34,904 bases of DNA, from NCBI GenBank assembly GCA_002711265.1, contig PAGB01000006.1:96858-131761 (forward strand). Reading direction: 5' to 3'. The stretch comes from Rhodospirillaceae bacterium (GTDB lineage: Bacteria; Pseudomonadota; Alphaproteobacteria; UBA7985). This document shows, piece after piece, positions 1 through 9,720 of the stretch; positions within the stretch are counted from its first letter, which is position 1, and each line of letters begins with the position of its first letter. Made by a program: the position numbers and the translations under genes. Under the pieces are notes generated by a model. The model did not search any database, was not told where the DNA came from, and saw only the letters and a program-made list of their open reading frames with translations.

Positions 1-2313
1 ACCAGCGGATCATCCTGGCACGCTGCAGGGGGCGTCCATGGGCTTCATGATACCAACAACATCGCCCGGCTGCAGTACTACACTATGAATCTGTACCGCG
101 AGCTGGAGCAGGAAACCGGGCAGTCCGTCGGGTTCCACCAGACCGGGTATCTCTACCTGGCGCAGACTGAAGACCGTGCCCACCAGCTGCGGATCAGTGC
201 CGCCAAGGCCCGTCAGTTTTCCGGGGTCGAATTCCACGAGATCAGCCTCGAAGAGGCTGCAAGGCGGCACCCCTTCGTAAATCTGGAAGGCATCCGGATG
301 GCGGTTTGGGAGTCCGAAAGTGGCCACGTCGACGTCAACGGCGTCACCCATGCCTACGCACAGGCGGCCCGCAACCGCGGGGTCAGCATTGAACGGTTTT
401 GCCCGGTAGTGGAGACCAACCCGCGCCCCGACGGCGGCTGGGATGTGGTCACGGAAAAGGGCACGATCCAGACCCGGGTCCTGGTGAACGCGGCTGGCCT
501 GTGGGGACGGGAGGTGGCACGTTTGGCCGGCCTAGAGCTGCCTCTGATGCCGCTCGAACACCAGTACTTCGTCACCGAGGAGATACCCGAGGTTGCCGCC
601 CTCGACTTCAAACTGCCGGCGGTCGCGGACCGGGACGGTGAGTACTACCTGCGCCAGGAGGGAAAGGGCTTTCTGGTGGGCGCTTATGAGCGCGATGGCC
701 GCTACTGGTCTGAGAACGGCACGCCACTCGATTTTGGTCATGAACTGCTTAACGACGATCTCGATCGGATCGCCGACAACGTCATGCGGGCCTGTGAACG
801 TCTGCCGGTGCTGGGCGAGGCGGGAATCAAGCGGGTGATCAATGGTCCCATGATCTGGTCACCCGATGCGGCTGCTCTGCTTGGTCCTGTACCGGAGCTC
901 AGCAACTATTATACCGCCTGCGGCATCATCCCGGGCTTCTCCCAGTCCGGCGGGCTGGGGTTGACGCTGGCACAATGGATCATCGACGGTGAACCCGAGT
1001 ACGACATGTTCCCCTGGGACATGGCGCGCTACGGCGACTGGGCGGGCAAGGCCTTTACCAGGGCTCGCACGCTCGAGACCTACGGCACCCGCTTCTCGAT
1101 CCATTTTCCCTTCGAGGAGCGCGAGGGCGGGCGCCCGGTCCGCAAGCGGCCGGTCTACGACCTGCAGAAGCAACTGGGGGCCGTGTTCGGCCTCAACTTC
1201 GGCTGGGAACATCCGCTCTGGTACGCCCCGGAAGGTGTCGTGGCCGAGGACAGCTACGGTTTCGAGCGTCAGGACTGGTGGCATCACGTCGGCGCGGAGT
1301 GCCGCGCGCTTCGGTCCGGGGTTGGGATCATCGATGTCTCCAACTTTGCCAAGTACGAGATCCGGGGCGCGGGCGCAGCGCGCTGGCTGAACCAGGTGGT
1401 GGCTAACCGGGTGCCGACAGAGGTCGGGCGCTCGTGCCTGACGCCCTTGCTGTCGGTCAGGGGCGGAATCGCGGGCGATTTCACCATCATCATGCTCGAT
1501 GAGGAGCACTTTCTGATGATCGGCTCCGGGATGGCCGAACGGTACCACCGCCGTTTTTTCAACGCGGTGCCGCGGCCGGACAGCGTCAGCTTTCAAAGCA
1601 TGACGAGCGGCTGGGCGGGCTTCAACGTTGCCGGGCCCTCGGCGCGGGAACTGCTGGGTCGATTGACCAACGACGATATCAGTAACGAAGCCTTTCGCTT
1701 CATGCGCTCGCGTCAGATGACCGTGGCGGGTCTCGCAGCGAAGGTGCTGCGGGTTAGCTTTACCGGCGATCTCGGCTACGAAATCTACGTGCCGGAAACC
1801 GACCAGCAGGCCCTTTACCAGGCCCTTCTGGACGCCGGTCAAGAGCTTTCGGTGCGGCCGGTTGGATCGCGGGCGTTAATGAGCCTGCGGTTGGAAAAGG
1901 GCTACGGCTCATGGGGCCGGGAATATTCGCCGGAGTACTGGCCGCAGGAGGTGGGGCTCGATCGGCTGATCAAGCTCGATAAGGACGAGGATTTTCTTGG
2001 CAAGCAGGCCTACATTGAATTGATGGACCAGCCGCCCCGAGAACGGTTGGTGGTCATGCGGGTCGACACCCCGCACAACGCCGACCCGGTCGGTGGGGAG
2101 CCGATTTTCTCGCGGTCAGGCGACTACATCGGTCGGGTGAGTTCTGGGGGCTACTCCTATACCACTGAGCAGGGCCTTGCGCTGGGGTTCCTAAAGCCGG
2201 CGTATTGCGAGCCGGGGACTGCGGTGGACGTGTCTGCGCTAGGCCTGCCGCACAACGGTACGGTGCTGCGCGAAGCGCCCTTTGATCCGTCTGGCCTGCG
2301 TCTTCGCTGCTGA
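1..2313 (+). CDS. Dimethylglycine/sarcosine dehydrogenase-type FAD oxidoreductase with GcvT-like domain (5' partial)
   Basis: The frame is open from the first base, so the gene starts outside the window; 770 codons are visible and end at TGA. Visible residues 1-10 read TSGSSWHAAG, which is the flavin-attachment region of the dimethylglycine/sarcosine dehydrogenase family. The His at visible residue 7 is the usual site of covalent FAD linkage. About 40-60 N-terminal residues with the Rossmann GxGxxG motif are missing. Order of domains: FAD-dependent oxidoreductase (to about 330), a short FAO_M-type bridge (about 345-400), then a folate-binding aminomethyltransferase (GcvT) domain and its C-terminal barrel (about 400-770). 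Family members oxidatively demethylate N-methylated glycines and pass the one-carbon unit to tetrahydrofolate, for example in glycine betaine breakdown. The exact substrate cannot be told from sequence. No neighbour in the window belongs to that pathway. Confidence 0.9.
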   Translation, partial: TSGSSWHAAGGVHGLHDTNNIARLQYYTMNLYRELEQETGQSVGFHQTGYLYLAQTEDRAHQLRISAAKARQFSGVEFHEISLEEAARRHPFVNLEGIRMAVWESESGHVDVNGVTHAYAQAARNRGVSIERFCPVVETNPRPDGGWDVVTEKGTIQTRVLVNAAGLWGREVARLAGLELPLMPLEHQYFVTEEIPEVAALDFKLPAVADRDGEYYLRQEGKGFLVGAYERDGRYWSENGTPLDFGHELLNDDLDRIADNVMRACERLPVLGEAGIKRVINGPMIWSPDAAALLGPVPELSNYYTACGIIPGFSQSGGLGLTLAQWIIDGEPEYDMFPWDMARYGDWAGKAFTRARTLETYGTRFSIHFPFEEREGGRPVRKRPVYDLQKQLGAVFGLNFGWEHPLWYAPEGVVAEDSYGFERQDWWHHVGAECRALRSGVGIIDVSNFAKYEIRGAGAARWLNQVVANRVPTEVGRSCLTPLLSVRGGIAGDFTIIMLDEEHFLMIGSGMAERYHRRFFNAVPRPDSVSFQSMTSGWAGFNVAGPSARELLGRLTNDDISNEAFRFMRSRQMTVAGLAAKVLRVSFTGDLGYEIYVPETDQQALYQALLDAGQELSVRPVGSRALMSLRLEKGYGSWGREYSPEYWPQEVGLDRLIKLDKDEDFLGKQAYIELMDQPPRERLVVMRVDTPHNADPVGGEPIFSRSGDYIGRVSSGGYSYTTEQGLALGFLKPAYCEPGTAVDVSALGLPHNGTVLREAPFDPSGLRLRC

Positions 2314-2626
2314 CCGGCCTGGCCCGTCAGCGCGGTTTCGCAATCGATGAAGATTTGCGCGACACTTGACCCCGCTGCGCGAAGGGCGGTCGAGGCCAAG
2401 TCGGCGCAAACAAACCAGCGGTTCCTGGTTGACCTGGGCCATCGCCAAGCTCTCCTCTGCGAGACAGTGCCAACCCGGCCCGCCGGTGGTTGCCCCGGTC
2501 CAGCACCGGGGCCCATTCTTAGCCCAGCCTTGGACGACAGTACATTCGCCCTATCTCTTGATTCAGGCGGCCTGCAATCGCATCCCCCGCCCTTTGTACA
2601 TTGTCCTTTAGTGAGGAAACGCACCC
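2314..2626. other. Intergenic spacer, 313 bp
   Basis: No convincing gene is seen on either strand. It contains one perfect GC-rich hairpin (listed separately) and, just before the fasciclin gene, the Shine-Dalgarno-like GAGGAAA at 2613-2619. I could not identify a clear promoter for the fasciclin gene, although one is expected here. Confidence 0.6.
2492..2512 (+). terminator. GC-rich hairpin, possible terminator
   Basis: Perfect 8-bp stem GCCCCGGT / ACCGGGGC with loop CCAGC, followed by a weak pyrimidine stretch (CCATTCTT). It lies about 180 bp after the dehydrogenase stop codon. The T tract is poor, so termination is uncertain. Confidence 0.35.
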
Positions 2627-3130
2627 ATGAAAAAGCTGTTTGCTTCCGCCGCAGTTGCCCTGACCGCTCTCGCCTTTGGCGCAGCTCCCGTTGCCGTCGC
2701 CGAAGATGCTCAGCCCAACATCTATCAGACCGCGCAGGCGGCCGGTTCCTTCAACGTTTTGCTTGCTGCTGTTGACGCAGCCGGCTTCGATTCCATCCTG
2801 CAGGGCGAAGGTCCGCTGACCGTGTTCGCGCCTGTGGATGAAGTTTTCGCCAACCTGCCCGAAGGCACGGTCGAAGCCCTGCTGGCCGAAGAAGGCATGG
2901 TGACGCTGAAGGCGATCCTCGGCTACCACGTCGTGCCGGGCAAGATCATGGCGGCCGACCTCGTGGGTCAGACCATGGAGCTGCAAACCGCCGCTGGCAT
3001 CCCGCTGACGGTTGATGGCACGGGTGACGCGGTCATCCTCGGCGGCGCGGCACCTGTCGTCAGCGCTGATATCGAGACCGCCAACGGCGTTATTCACGTG
3101 ATTGCTGGTATCCTGCTGCCGGGCCAGTAA
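2627..3130 (+). CDS. Secreted fasciclin (FAS1) domain protein
   Basis: A 167-residue protein with a signal peptide (KK followed by an Ala-rich hydrophobic core, probable cleavage after AVA near residue 25) and a single FAS1 domain covering the rest. The FAS1 signature blocks are present: TVFAPVDEVF at 65-74 (H1 box), the YH motif at 100-101 (GYHVVPG) and NGVIHVIAGILLP at 153-165 (H2 box). In H2 the usual Asp of IDxVL is replaced by Ala. FAS1 proteins are extracytoplasmic adhesion or ligand-binding modules; in bacteria their ligand is mostly unknown. GAGGAAA lies 7 bases upstream of the ATG. It stands alone, converging on an unrelated minus-strand gene, and is followed by two stem-loops. No sigma/anti-sigma pair is adjacent, so its regulation is not visible. 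Confidence 0.9.
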   Translation: MKKLFASAAVALTALAFGAAPVAVAEDAQPNIYQTAQAAGSFNVLLAAVDAAGFDSILQGEGPLTVFAPVDEVFANLPEGTVEALLAEEGMVTLKAILGYHVVPGKIMAADLVGQTMELQTAAGIPLTVDGTGDAVILGGAAPVVSADIETANGVIHVIAGILLPGQ

Positions 3131-3144
3131 GTCCCGCCAACCGG

Positions 3145-3180
3145 GCGCGTCGGCTATCCGGCGCGCGCCTCCGTCGTTTT
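3145..3180 (+). terminator. Putative terminator of the fasciclin gene
   Basis: Stem 3145-3153 pairs with 3158-3166 (9 bp with one G-T wobble, loop CTAT), with TTTT at 3177-3180 ten bases further on. It begins 15 bp after the fasciclin stop codon. The distance from stem to T run is longer than in a classic intrinsic terminator. Confidence 0.4.
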
Positions 3181-3206
3181 CGCCCCGTCGATCAGTTGAC
3201 GGGGCG
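3181..3206. terminator. Perfect stem-loop at a convergent gene junction
   Basis: CGCCCCGTC (3181-3189) and GACGGGGCG (3198-3206) form a perfect 9-bp stem with an 8-base loop. It covers the last codons and stop of the minus-strand gene. TTTT precedes it on the plus strand, so on the minus strand the stem is followed by A residues, not U. It may act as an RNA end-stabilising or termination structure for either gene. Confidence 0.35.
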
Positions 3207-3830
3207 GCTCAGGGCTCGGTCGACAAGCCGGGCCATAAGGTCGATGCGAACCCCGATATCGATGTCGCCGCGTGCCATGATATCGGCGAGGAACGGGCCG
3301 GTCTTTCGGCGCAGTTCTGCCACCCAGTCCGGGTCTTCGCAGCGCCATTCGGCGAAGCCGAACCACCGTTCACTGCCGTAGTCAAAATAGATCCCGTGCG
3401 CCCCCGGACCCGAGCGCCCGGTGACCGTGAACACGGCCTCGTTATCCTTGAGTTGATATCCCGTGGGCGAGCTGAAGTAGCTGTAGCCGCCAAACACCCG
3501 CCCGCCATAGGGGCTCTGCACCCCATCCAGCGCGAGCATTACGTCGACGATCATCAGCTGTCCCAGCGCATCGAACTGAAGGTTCACTTCGTGACCGGTG
3601 TCGCGGTAGGTGATTACCGTTTCTTCCAGTCCGCAACGCCCACTCGCGCTGTAGTAGCCCGAGGGCGGCCGCTCGTCCGAAATCTGAGACTCCGCGGGGG
3701 TCATCATGGCCAGGGTCAGCAGCCACAGCCCGCCAAACAGGCGCCAGCCCCGCGCCCCGATCAACCCTCTGGCAAATTTGCTGATCAAAGCCGCAATCCA
3801 TCGCTGTTCCCAAGCCCGGAAAGACTGCAT
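3192..3830 (-). CDS. Unknown secreted or membrane-anchored protein
   Basis: I do not recognise this 212-residue protein. It has a long basic N-terminus followed by a hydrophobic stretch (about residues 31-44, GLWLLTLAMM in the core) that could be an uncleaved anchor or a late signal peptide ending near PAES at 45-48. The exported part has two cysteines (in GRCGLE and EWRCEDP) that could form a disulfide. A central Gly/Tyr/Phe-rich region (GGRVFGGYSYFSS) looks like beta structure, and the C-terminus is a charged helix. The ATG is preceded by GAGG at a 6-base distance, and an AT-rich CATAAT lies at 3855-3860 as a possible -10 box. It is divergent from ettA by 126 bp. I assign no function. Confidence 0.7.
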   Translation of the reverse strand: MQSFRAWEQRWIAALISKFARGLIGARGWRLFGGLWLLTLAMMTPAESQISDERPPSGYYSASGRCGLEETVITYRDTGHEVNLQFDALGQLMIVDVMLALDGVQSPYGGRVFGGYSYFSSPTGYQLKDNEAVFTVTGRSGPGAHGIYFDYGSERWFGFAEWRCEDPDWVAELRRKTGPFLADIMARGDIDIGVRIDLMARLVDRALSRPVN

Positions 3831-3956
3831 TCACTGCCTCGCGTGCATCAATATATTATGCGTCTACCCTAGCCCAAGACCGCGAGGATAGACAGGCCCT
3901 TGTCGGCGTCCTATCACCCCTGTGATCACCTCAATGTTAACGGAGACGGCGCCACC

Positions 3957-5639
<1,683 letters not shown>

Positions 5640-5723
5640 CCTACTGAACCTAAATCACCCTTGACCCGATAGCGTTTCTGGTCCCCATTCTCCGTACAGA
5701 AAGAGGGAGAGGGGGGACGAGAT

Positions 5724-7127
5724 ATGACTGCCAGTCTGACTCCACCACGCATGCCGCTGTGGACCAAGGCCGCCTACGGCTTTGCCGACACCGGCATCAA
5801 CGTTTTCGTCATCTTCAAGGGCCTGCTGATCCTCGCCTTCATGGTGCAGTACGCGGGCATCGACCCGGCCCTGGCGGGGTGGGTTACATCCTCGGTGCTG
5901 GTGCTTGATATCATCACTGACCCGATCATGGGCTGGGTTTCAGACCGGACTGGCGGGCGTTTTGGTCGTCGTCATCCCTATATCTTCAGCGGCGCGGTTC
6001 TCATGGTCGCCTTAATGGTGCTGACCTTCGCCGTCCCTGCCGGGCTGGGGCCGCAGGCAGCGGCGTTGTGGATCCTGCTATTCTTCGGGCTGAGTTCGAT
6101 CGCCTTCACCATGGTCGCCATTCCTTACAGCTCGCTGGCCGTCGAGATCACCGACAGCCCGCGCGAGCGTTCGACCATGACCGGTTGGCGCATGGCGGCG
6201 GCGGGGCTGGGTATCCTGCTCACCGGCGGGGCCTTCCCCATCCTGATCAACCCAAGCGGCCTCGGGCTGAGCCATCCGGTTGCCATTCTTGTCTACGCGC
6301 CGATTATTATCGGCACCATTTGGCTCGCCTGCCTTGCGACTTACCGCTTCCGCAACAAGCGGCCGACCACGCCCGTGAGCCTCGGGCGCCAGATCGGCGC
6401 CGCGTTGCGCAACCGGCGGTTCGTGGTGCTGGTGGCGGTCTACGGTGTGCAGACCATCGGCATCGCCGTCATTACCGCAGGCATCCCCTTTGCTGCCGCA
6501 GAGCTGATCATCACTGAGGGCTCCAGCGGGGCGCTCGCCACCGTCTACGTGCTGGGAGCGTTCTCGACCGCCTTCGCCCTGTTCGTCCTCGGCTCGATGC
6601 TGTCGCAGGCCCTGTGGGTCGCGCTCTCGGTGGCGATCGGTAAGATCACGACCTTTGCAGCAGGGACGCTCTACTACGCCGCCGTCCTGACTGGCTTTTT
6701 CCTGGTGTTGCCAACAACGGGCATGATCGAAGCGGGACAGACCAACCTCGCATGGATCACGCTGTTCATCTTTCTGATCGGCTCGGCCAACGGCTGCTAC
6801 CAGCAACTGCCCTGGGCGATTATGCCGGACCTGGTCGACTGGTCGGCCAAGCGCGAGTCCTTTGAGGTTGCGGGCGCGTTCAGCGGGTTCTGGCTGCTGG
6901 GGCAAAAGGTTGGCAATGCCATCGCGCCGCTGTTCTTCACCCAGATCCTCGCAGCCTATGGCTGGATCGCCACGCAGGACGGTGGAGCTTCGGTCGATCA
7001 GCCCGATGCTGCCGTAGCCGCGCTGCGCTGGTCGCTTACGCTGGTGCCAGCCGGCTTGTTTGCCGTGTCTGTGCCGCTCTACCTCTGGCTCGACCGGCAG
7101 GCAAAGGCAGCGCAGGAAGCGGCCTAG
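5724..7127 (+). CDS. MFS transporter of the GPH (MelB-like) sugar:cation symporter family
   Basis: A 467-residue polytopic membrane protein with about 12 hydrophobic helices. The cytoplasmic loop DPIMGWVSDRTGGRFGRRHP (about 72-91) is the GPH/MelB signature, and PYSSLAVEITDSPRERS downstream matches the second conserved loop of that family. Relatives import glycosides, pentosides or hexuronides with Na+ or H+; the substrate is not predictable here. A strong purine-rich Shine-Dalgarno tract (GGGAGAGGGGGGA, 5705-5717) precedes the ATG by 6 bases. The glycosyltransferase gene begins 21 bp after the stop on the same strand, so the two are probably co-transcribed. No sugar-catabolic genes are adjacent. 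Confidence 0.88.
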   Translation: MTASLTPPRMPLWTKAAYGFADTGINVFVIFKGLLILAFMVQYAGIDPALAGWVTSSVLVLDIITDPIMGWVSDRTGGRFGRRHPYIFSGAVLMVALMVLTFAVPAGLGPQAAALWILLFFGLSSIAFTMVAIPYSSLAVEITDSPRERSTMTGWRMAAAGLGILLTGGAFPILINPSGLGLSHPVAILVYAPIIIGTIWLACLATYRFRNKRPTTPVSLGRQIGAALRNRRFVVLVAVYGVQTIGIAVITAGIPFAAAELIITEGSSGALATVYVLGAFSTAFALFVLGSMLSQALWVALSVAIGKITTFAAGTLYYAAVLTGFFLVLPTTGMIEAGQTNLAWITLFIFLIGSANGCYQQLPWAIMPDLVDWSAKRESFEVAGAFSGFWLLGQKVGNAIAPLFFTQILAAYGWIATQDGGASVDQPDAAVAALRWSLTLVPAGLFAVSVPLYLWLDRQAKAAQEAA

Positions 7128-7148
7128 GCCCGGAGAGCGCTGCTTCCC

Positions 7149-7967
7149 GTGACTGCTGCTGCGGCCCCGGACCTGAGCATCATCATCCCAGTTTTCCGGG
7201 CGCGGGACACGCTTGCCCGGGCGCTGGCATCGATCGACGTGCCGGCGGGGCTGACCGCAGAGATTATCCTCAGCGCCGATGATGGTGACGACTACAGCGC
7301 CTTTGCGCACGAAAACCCGATGGTGCGTCTGGTCACCAGCCCGGAGCAGCGCACCGGCCCCGGTCCGGCCCGCAACCGCGGCGTTGCTGCGGCGCGGGGT
7401 GCCTTCCTCTCCTACCTCGACGCCGACGACAGCTGGTCGCCGGGCTATCTGGCGGCCCTGCTTCCTCTGGCCCGGCACGAAGGCTGTGCCTTTGCCGCGA
7501 CGGTGATCGAGACGCCCGAGGGCGAGGCGCTGGCGCAATTCCCGCCCGGCGCTCCCCGGCGGCTGATGCTGCCGGACTTTGCCCGCTGGGGCGCGTCCTT
7601 CCACCCGGTTCACGCGGCCGGGCTGCCACGGGGCAGGGCAGAAGGTCCGTTCTGGAACGCCCCCGCGCAGGATGTTATGCACGCGGTGGAAGTGTTCATG
7701 GCCTGCGGCCTCTCAGCTGCGCTGGAAACCAGCGTGGCCTACCGGCTGCGGCTGGGGTCAGAGACCGTCACCACGGCGAGCGATTTTTCCAGCCGCCTGC
7801 GCGCTGCCTATGCGGCCTACGATCAGGCATTGGCTGAGACCTGGGCGCAGACGCTCTTCGCCGGGAAAAGTGCGCTGAACGACCGCTACGAGCAGGAGCG
7901 TGACCCCGGCGAGAGTTTCTACGCCTTCGTCACGCGGGTGATTGTGCCAGAGGCCTCATCGGCCTGA
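7149..7967 (+). CDS. Glycosyltransferase family 2
   Basis: A 272-residue GT-A fold protein. It begins LSIIIPVFRARDTLARAL, the nucleotide-binding strand of GT2 enzymes, and carries GPARNRGVAAARG followed by the DxD-type metal site DADD at 91-94. The region after about residue 190 is less conserved. No membrane segment is seen, so it should be cytosolic or membrane-associated. The start is GTG, with GGAGAG at 7132-7137. It follows the GPH transporter by 21 bp. Its 3' end overlaps the convergent pdxY gene by 49 bp, so its last 16 codons are also read in antisense by pdxY. Donor and acceptor are unknown. No polysaccharide cluster surrounds it. Confidence 0.85.
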   Translation: MTAAAAPDLSIIIPVFRARDTLARALASIDVPAGLTAEIILSADDGDDYSAFAHENPMVRLVTSPEQRTGPGPARNRGVAAARGAFLSYLDADDSWSPGYLAALLPLARHEGCAFAATVIETPEGEALAQFPPGAPRRLMLPDFARWGASFHPVHAAGLPRGRAEGPFWNAPAQDVMHAVEVFMACGLSAALETSVAYRLRLGSETVTTASDFSSRLRAAYAAYDQALAETWAQTLFAGKSALNDRYEQERDPGESFYAFVTRVIVPEASSA

Positions 7968-8785
7968 TCCAGCGCAGCCGTCCAGTCGGCCTGCGCCTGC
8001 ACCAACGCCAGTTCACCCAGACCCAGCGCCTGCGTGCGCTCCAGCAGCCTGACCAGCGCCGCGCAAATCCGGGCGGTGCGCTGTGGCAGTCCCTGACCCG
8101 GCATATACAGGCCGGTGCTCAGCGCGGCGATAAAGTCGCCGACGCCATTGGGTTCGCGCTCGAAGGCAACGCCGCGGTGCTCGACCAGCGTCGTTTCAGC
8201 CGCATCGAAGCAGAACACACCGCGACCGCTGATATCCGGGGCCATGGCCTCGGCCGATGTCACCAGCCCCGCTGAAAAGCCGATCGCCTGCAATTGACTC
8301 TGGAGGTCTTCCAGACTTGAAACGGGGCGGCCGGCGAGGGTCTCGGCCTCAAACGCATTGGGCGTGATCAGTGACGCCAGCCCCGGCGCAGTATTCTGGA
8401 ACAGTTCTACCAGACCGGCCTCGACGTAGAGCCTGCCCTTATCCCCCATGACCGGATCGATAATGATCGGCAGATCGGGCTGGAACGACCGCAGCTCGCC
8501 GAGCAGGTCGAACACTGTCTTGGCCTGCGCCGGGCTGGCAAAAAAGCCGGTTTGGACCGCACTCAGCCGATTCAGCACCCCGCGCCGACCCAGCGCTTCG
8601 AAGTGATCCCGGAGCAGGGCAGGGGGGGTCGCCTCACCCACCGCATCGGGATAGCCCTTGTGGTTGCTGAGGATCACCGTCGGGACCGCAACCACGTCGA
8701 AACCGAGCCGTCGCAGCGCGAAGTCGGCCACACTGTTGCCCACGTGTCCGAACAGAACCTGACTGGAGATAGTCAAAATTGTCAT
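7919..8785 (-). CDS. pdxY: Pyridoxal kinase PdxY-type
   Basis: A 288-residue ribokinase-fold enzyme that phosphorylates pyridoxal to PLP in the vitamin B6 salvage pathway. Family marks are FGHVGNS near the N-terminus (residues 12-18), the PTVILSNHKGY stretch (35-45), DPVMGDKGRLY (110-120), the LITPNAFEAETL block (139-150) and GVGD (214-217), whose Asp is the expected catalytic base. The start chosen is ATG at 8785 (MTILTISSQ), because PdxY proteins begin directly at that strand; a TTG 18 bases upstream is possible. Neither start has a strong Shine-Dalgarno. The 3' end overlaps the convergent glycosyltransferase gene by 49 bp. It is divergent from sdhC by 96 bp. Confidence 0.9.
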   Translation of the reverse strand: MTILTISSQVLFGHVGNSVADFALRRLGFDVVAVPTVILSNHKGYPDAVGEATPPALLRDHFEALGRRGVLNRLSAVQTGFFASPAQAKTVFDLLGELRSFQPDLPIIIDPVMGDKGRLYVEAGLVELFQNTAPGLASLITPNAFEAETLAGRPVSSLEDLQSQLQAIGFSAGLVTSAEAMAPDISGRGVFCFDAAETTLVEHRGVAFEREPNGVGDFIAALSTGLYMPGQGLPQRTARICAALVRLLERTQALGLGELALVQAQADWTAALDQADEASGTITRVTKA

Positions 8786-8881
8786 TGCAGAACCAATGTT
8801 CAAAAAACGTCGCAGGTGATTGAAGCAGTGCCGGAGTTAAGCTACTCGATAAGAGTCACAGACCGACACCCGGAATCTTCC

Positions 8882-9283
8882 ATGACCGATCAAGATACGC
8901 CTGTCCAGCGGCCGCTTTCTCCGCACCTGCAGGTCTACCGCCTGCCGCTCCTGCCGCTGATGTCCATTACCCACCGCGTAACCGGCGTTGGCCTCGCTTT
9001 CGGCACGCTGGTGCTGGCCTGGTGGCTGGCGGCACTGGCGACGGGGCCGGGGGCTTACGATCTGTTCATTCGCTTCATGAACCCGCTGGGCGGGCTGGCT
9101 CTGCTGGGCTGGATGATCGCGATTGCCTACCACTTCTGTAACGGCATCCGCCACCTGATCTGGGACACGGGCCACGCGCTCGATCTGGGCAGCGCCGAGC
9201 GCGCCGGGTATCTGGTCCTCGTGGGCTGGCTGGTGCTGTCGGCCGTCATGGTCGGCAGTGCGCTGCTGTTCTGGCTGAGCTGA
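8882..9283 (+). CDS. sdhC: Succinate dehydrogenase cytochrome b556 subunit
   Basis: A 133-residue inner-membrane anchor subunit of complex II with three hydrophobic helices. RPLSPHLQVYR (10-20) and SITHRVTG (28-35) are the SdhC signature; Ser28 and Arg32 correspond to the quinone-site Ser/Arg of E. coli SdhC. YHFCNGIRHLIWD (83-95) carries the heme-region His residues (H84, H91). It is the first gene of sdhCDAB. The ATG at 8882 was chosen because the family starts there; the frame is open much further upstream but without similarity. The Shine-Dalgarno is weak (CGGAA). The operon promoter should lie in the 96 bp shared with pdxY. Confidence 0.95.
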   Translation: MTDQDTPVQRPLSPHLQVYRLPLLPLMSITHRVTGVGLAFGTLVLAWWLAALATGPGAYDLFIRFMNPLGGLALLGWMIAIAYHFCNGIRHLIWDTGHALDLGSAERAGYLVLVGWLVLSAVMVGSALLFWLS

Positions 9284-9297
9284 GGGGAGAGGCAATT

Positions 9298-9684
9298 ATG
9301 AGCAAGTCACAGACCGCCCCTTCGCTGAAAACCGCCCGCGGGCTGGGGTCCGCCAAGGAAGGCACGGATCACTGGTGGATGCAGCGCCTTAGCGCGGTCG
9401 CGATGATGCTGCTCGCGCCGCTGATGATCTTCCTCGTCATCACCCTGATCGGCGAACCCTATGACGCCGTGGTGGCGAAGTTGAGCTCGCCGCTGTGGGG
9501 CGGGGTCGCGCTGCTGTTCGTCTGCGCGTCGTTTTACCACGCCCATCTCGGCTTACAGGTGGTGATCGAAGATTATATTGGTGGTCATGCGGCCCGCCTG
9601 ACACTGATCATCCTGATCCGGGGCGCCCTGATTATTCTTGGCCTGATCGCGGTCCTGTCCGTGCTCCGTCTAATGCTGACGTGA
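9298..9684 (+). CDS. sdhD: Succinate dehydrogenase hydrophobic membrane anchor subunit
   Basis: A 128-residue second membrane anchor of complex II with three predicted helices. GLGSAKEGTDHWWMQRLSAV is typical of alphaproteobacterial SdhD. FYHAHLGLQVVIEDYI (79-94) contains the conserved His pair (H81, H83) and the Asp-Tyr pair (D92, Y93), which map to the heme ligand and ubiquinone-binding Tyr of the family. It starts 14 bp after sdhC behind a strong GGGGAGAGG Shine-Dalgarno and is followed 36 bp later by sdhA. With SdhC it binds heme b and ubiquinone and docks the SdhAB head to the cytoplasmic face of the membrane. Confidence 0.95.
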   Translation: MSKSQTAPSLKTARGLGSAKEGTDHWWMQRLSAVAMMLLAPLMIFLVITLIGEPYDAVVAKLSSPLWGGVALLFVCASFYHAHLGLQVVIEDYIGGHAARLTLIILIRGALIILGLIAVLSVLRLMLT

Positions 9685-9720
9685 GCCGCCTGTCGGCCAC
9701 CTGTTTAAGGAAACGCTTTA

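Noticed and set aside
859-1842. A 327-codon minus-strand frame within the dehydrogenase gene
   Set aside because: Arg/His/Pro-rich antisense translation with no recognisable domain.
2347-2775. A 142-codon plus-strand frame before and into the fasciclin gene
   Set aside because: It overlaps the signal peptide of the fasciclin protein in another frame and has no motif or ribosome binding site.
6078-7682. A 534-codon open frame on the minus strand opposite the MFS and glycosyltransferase genes
   Set aside because: Low-complexity Arg/Gly/Gln-rich translation without motifs, exactly antisense to two clearly recognised proteins; typical of GC-rich DNA.
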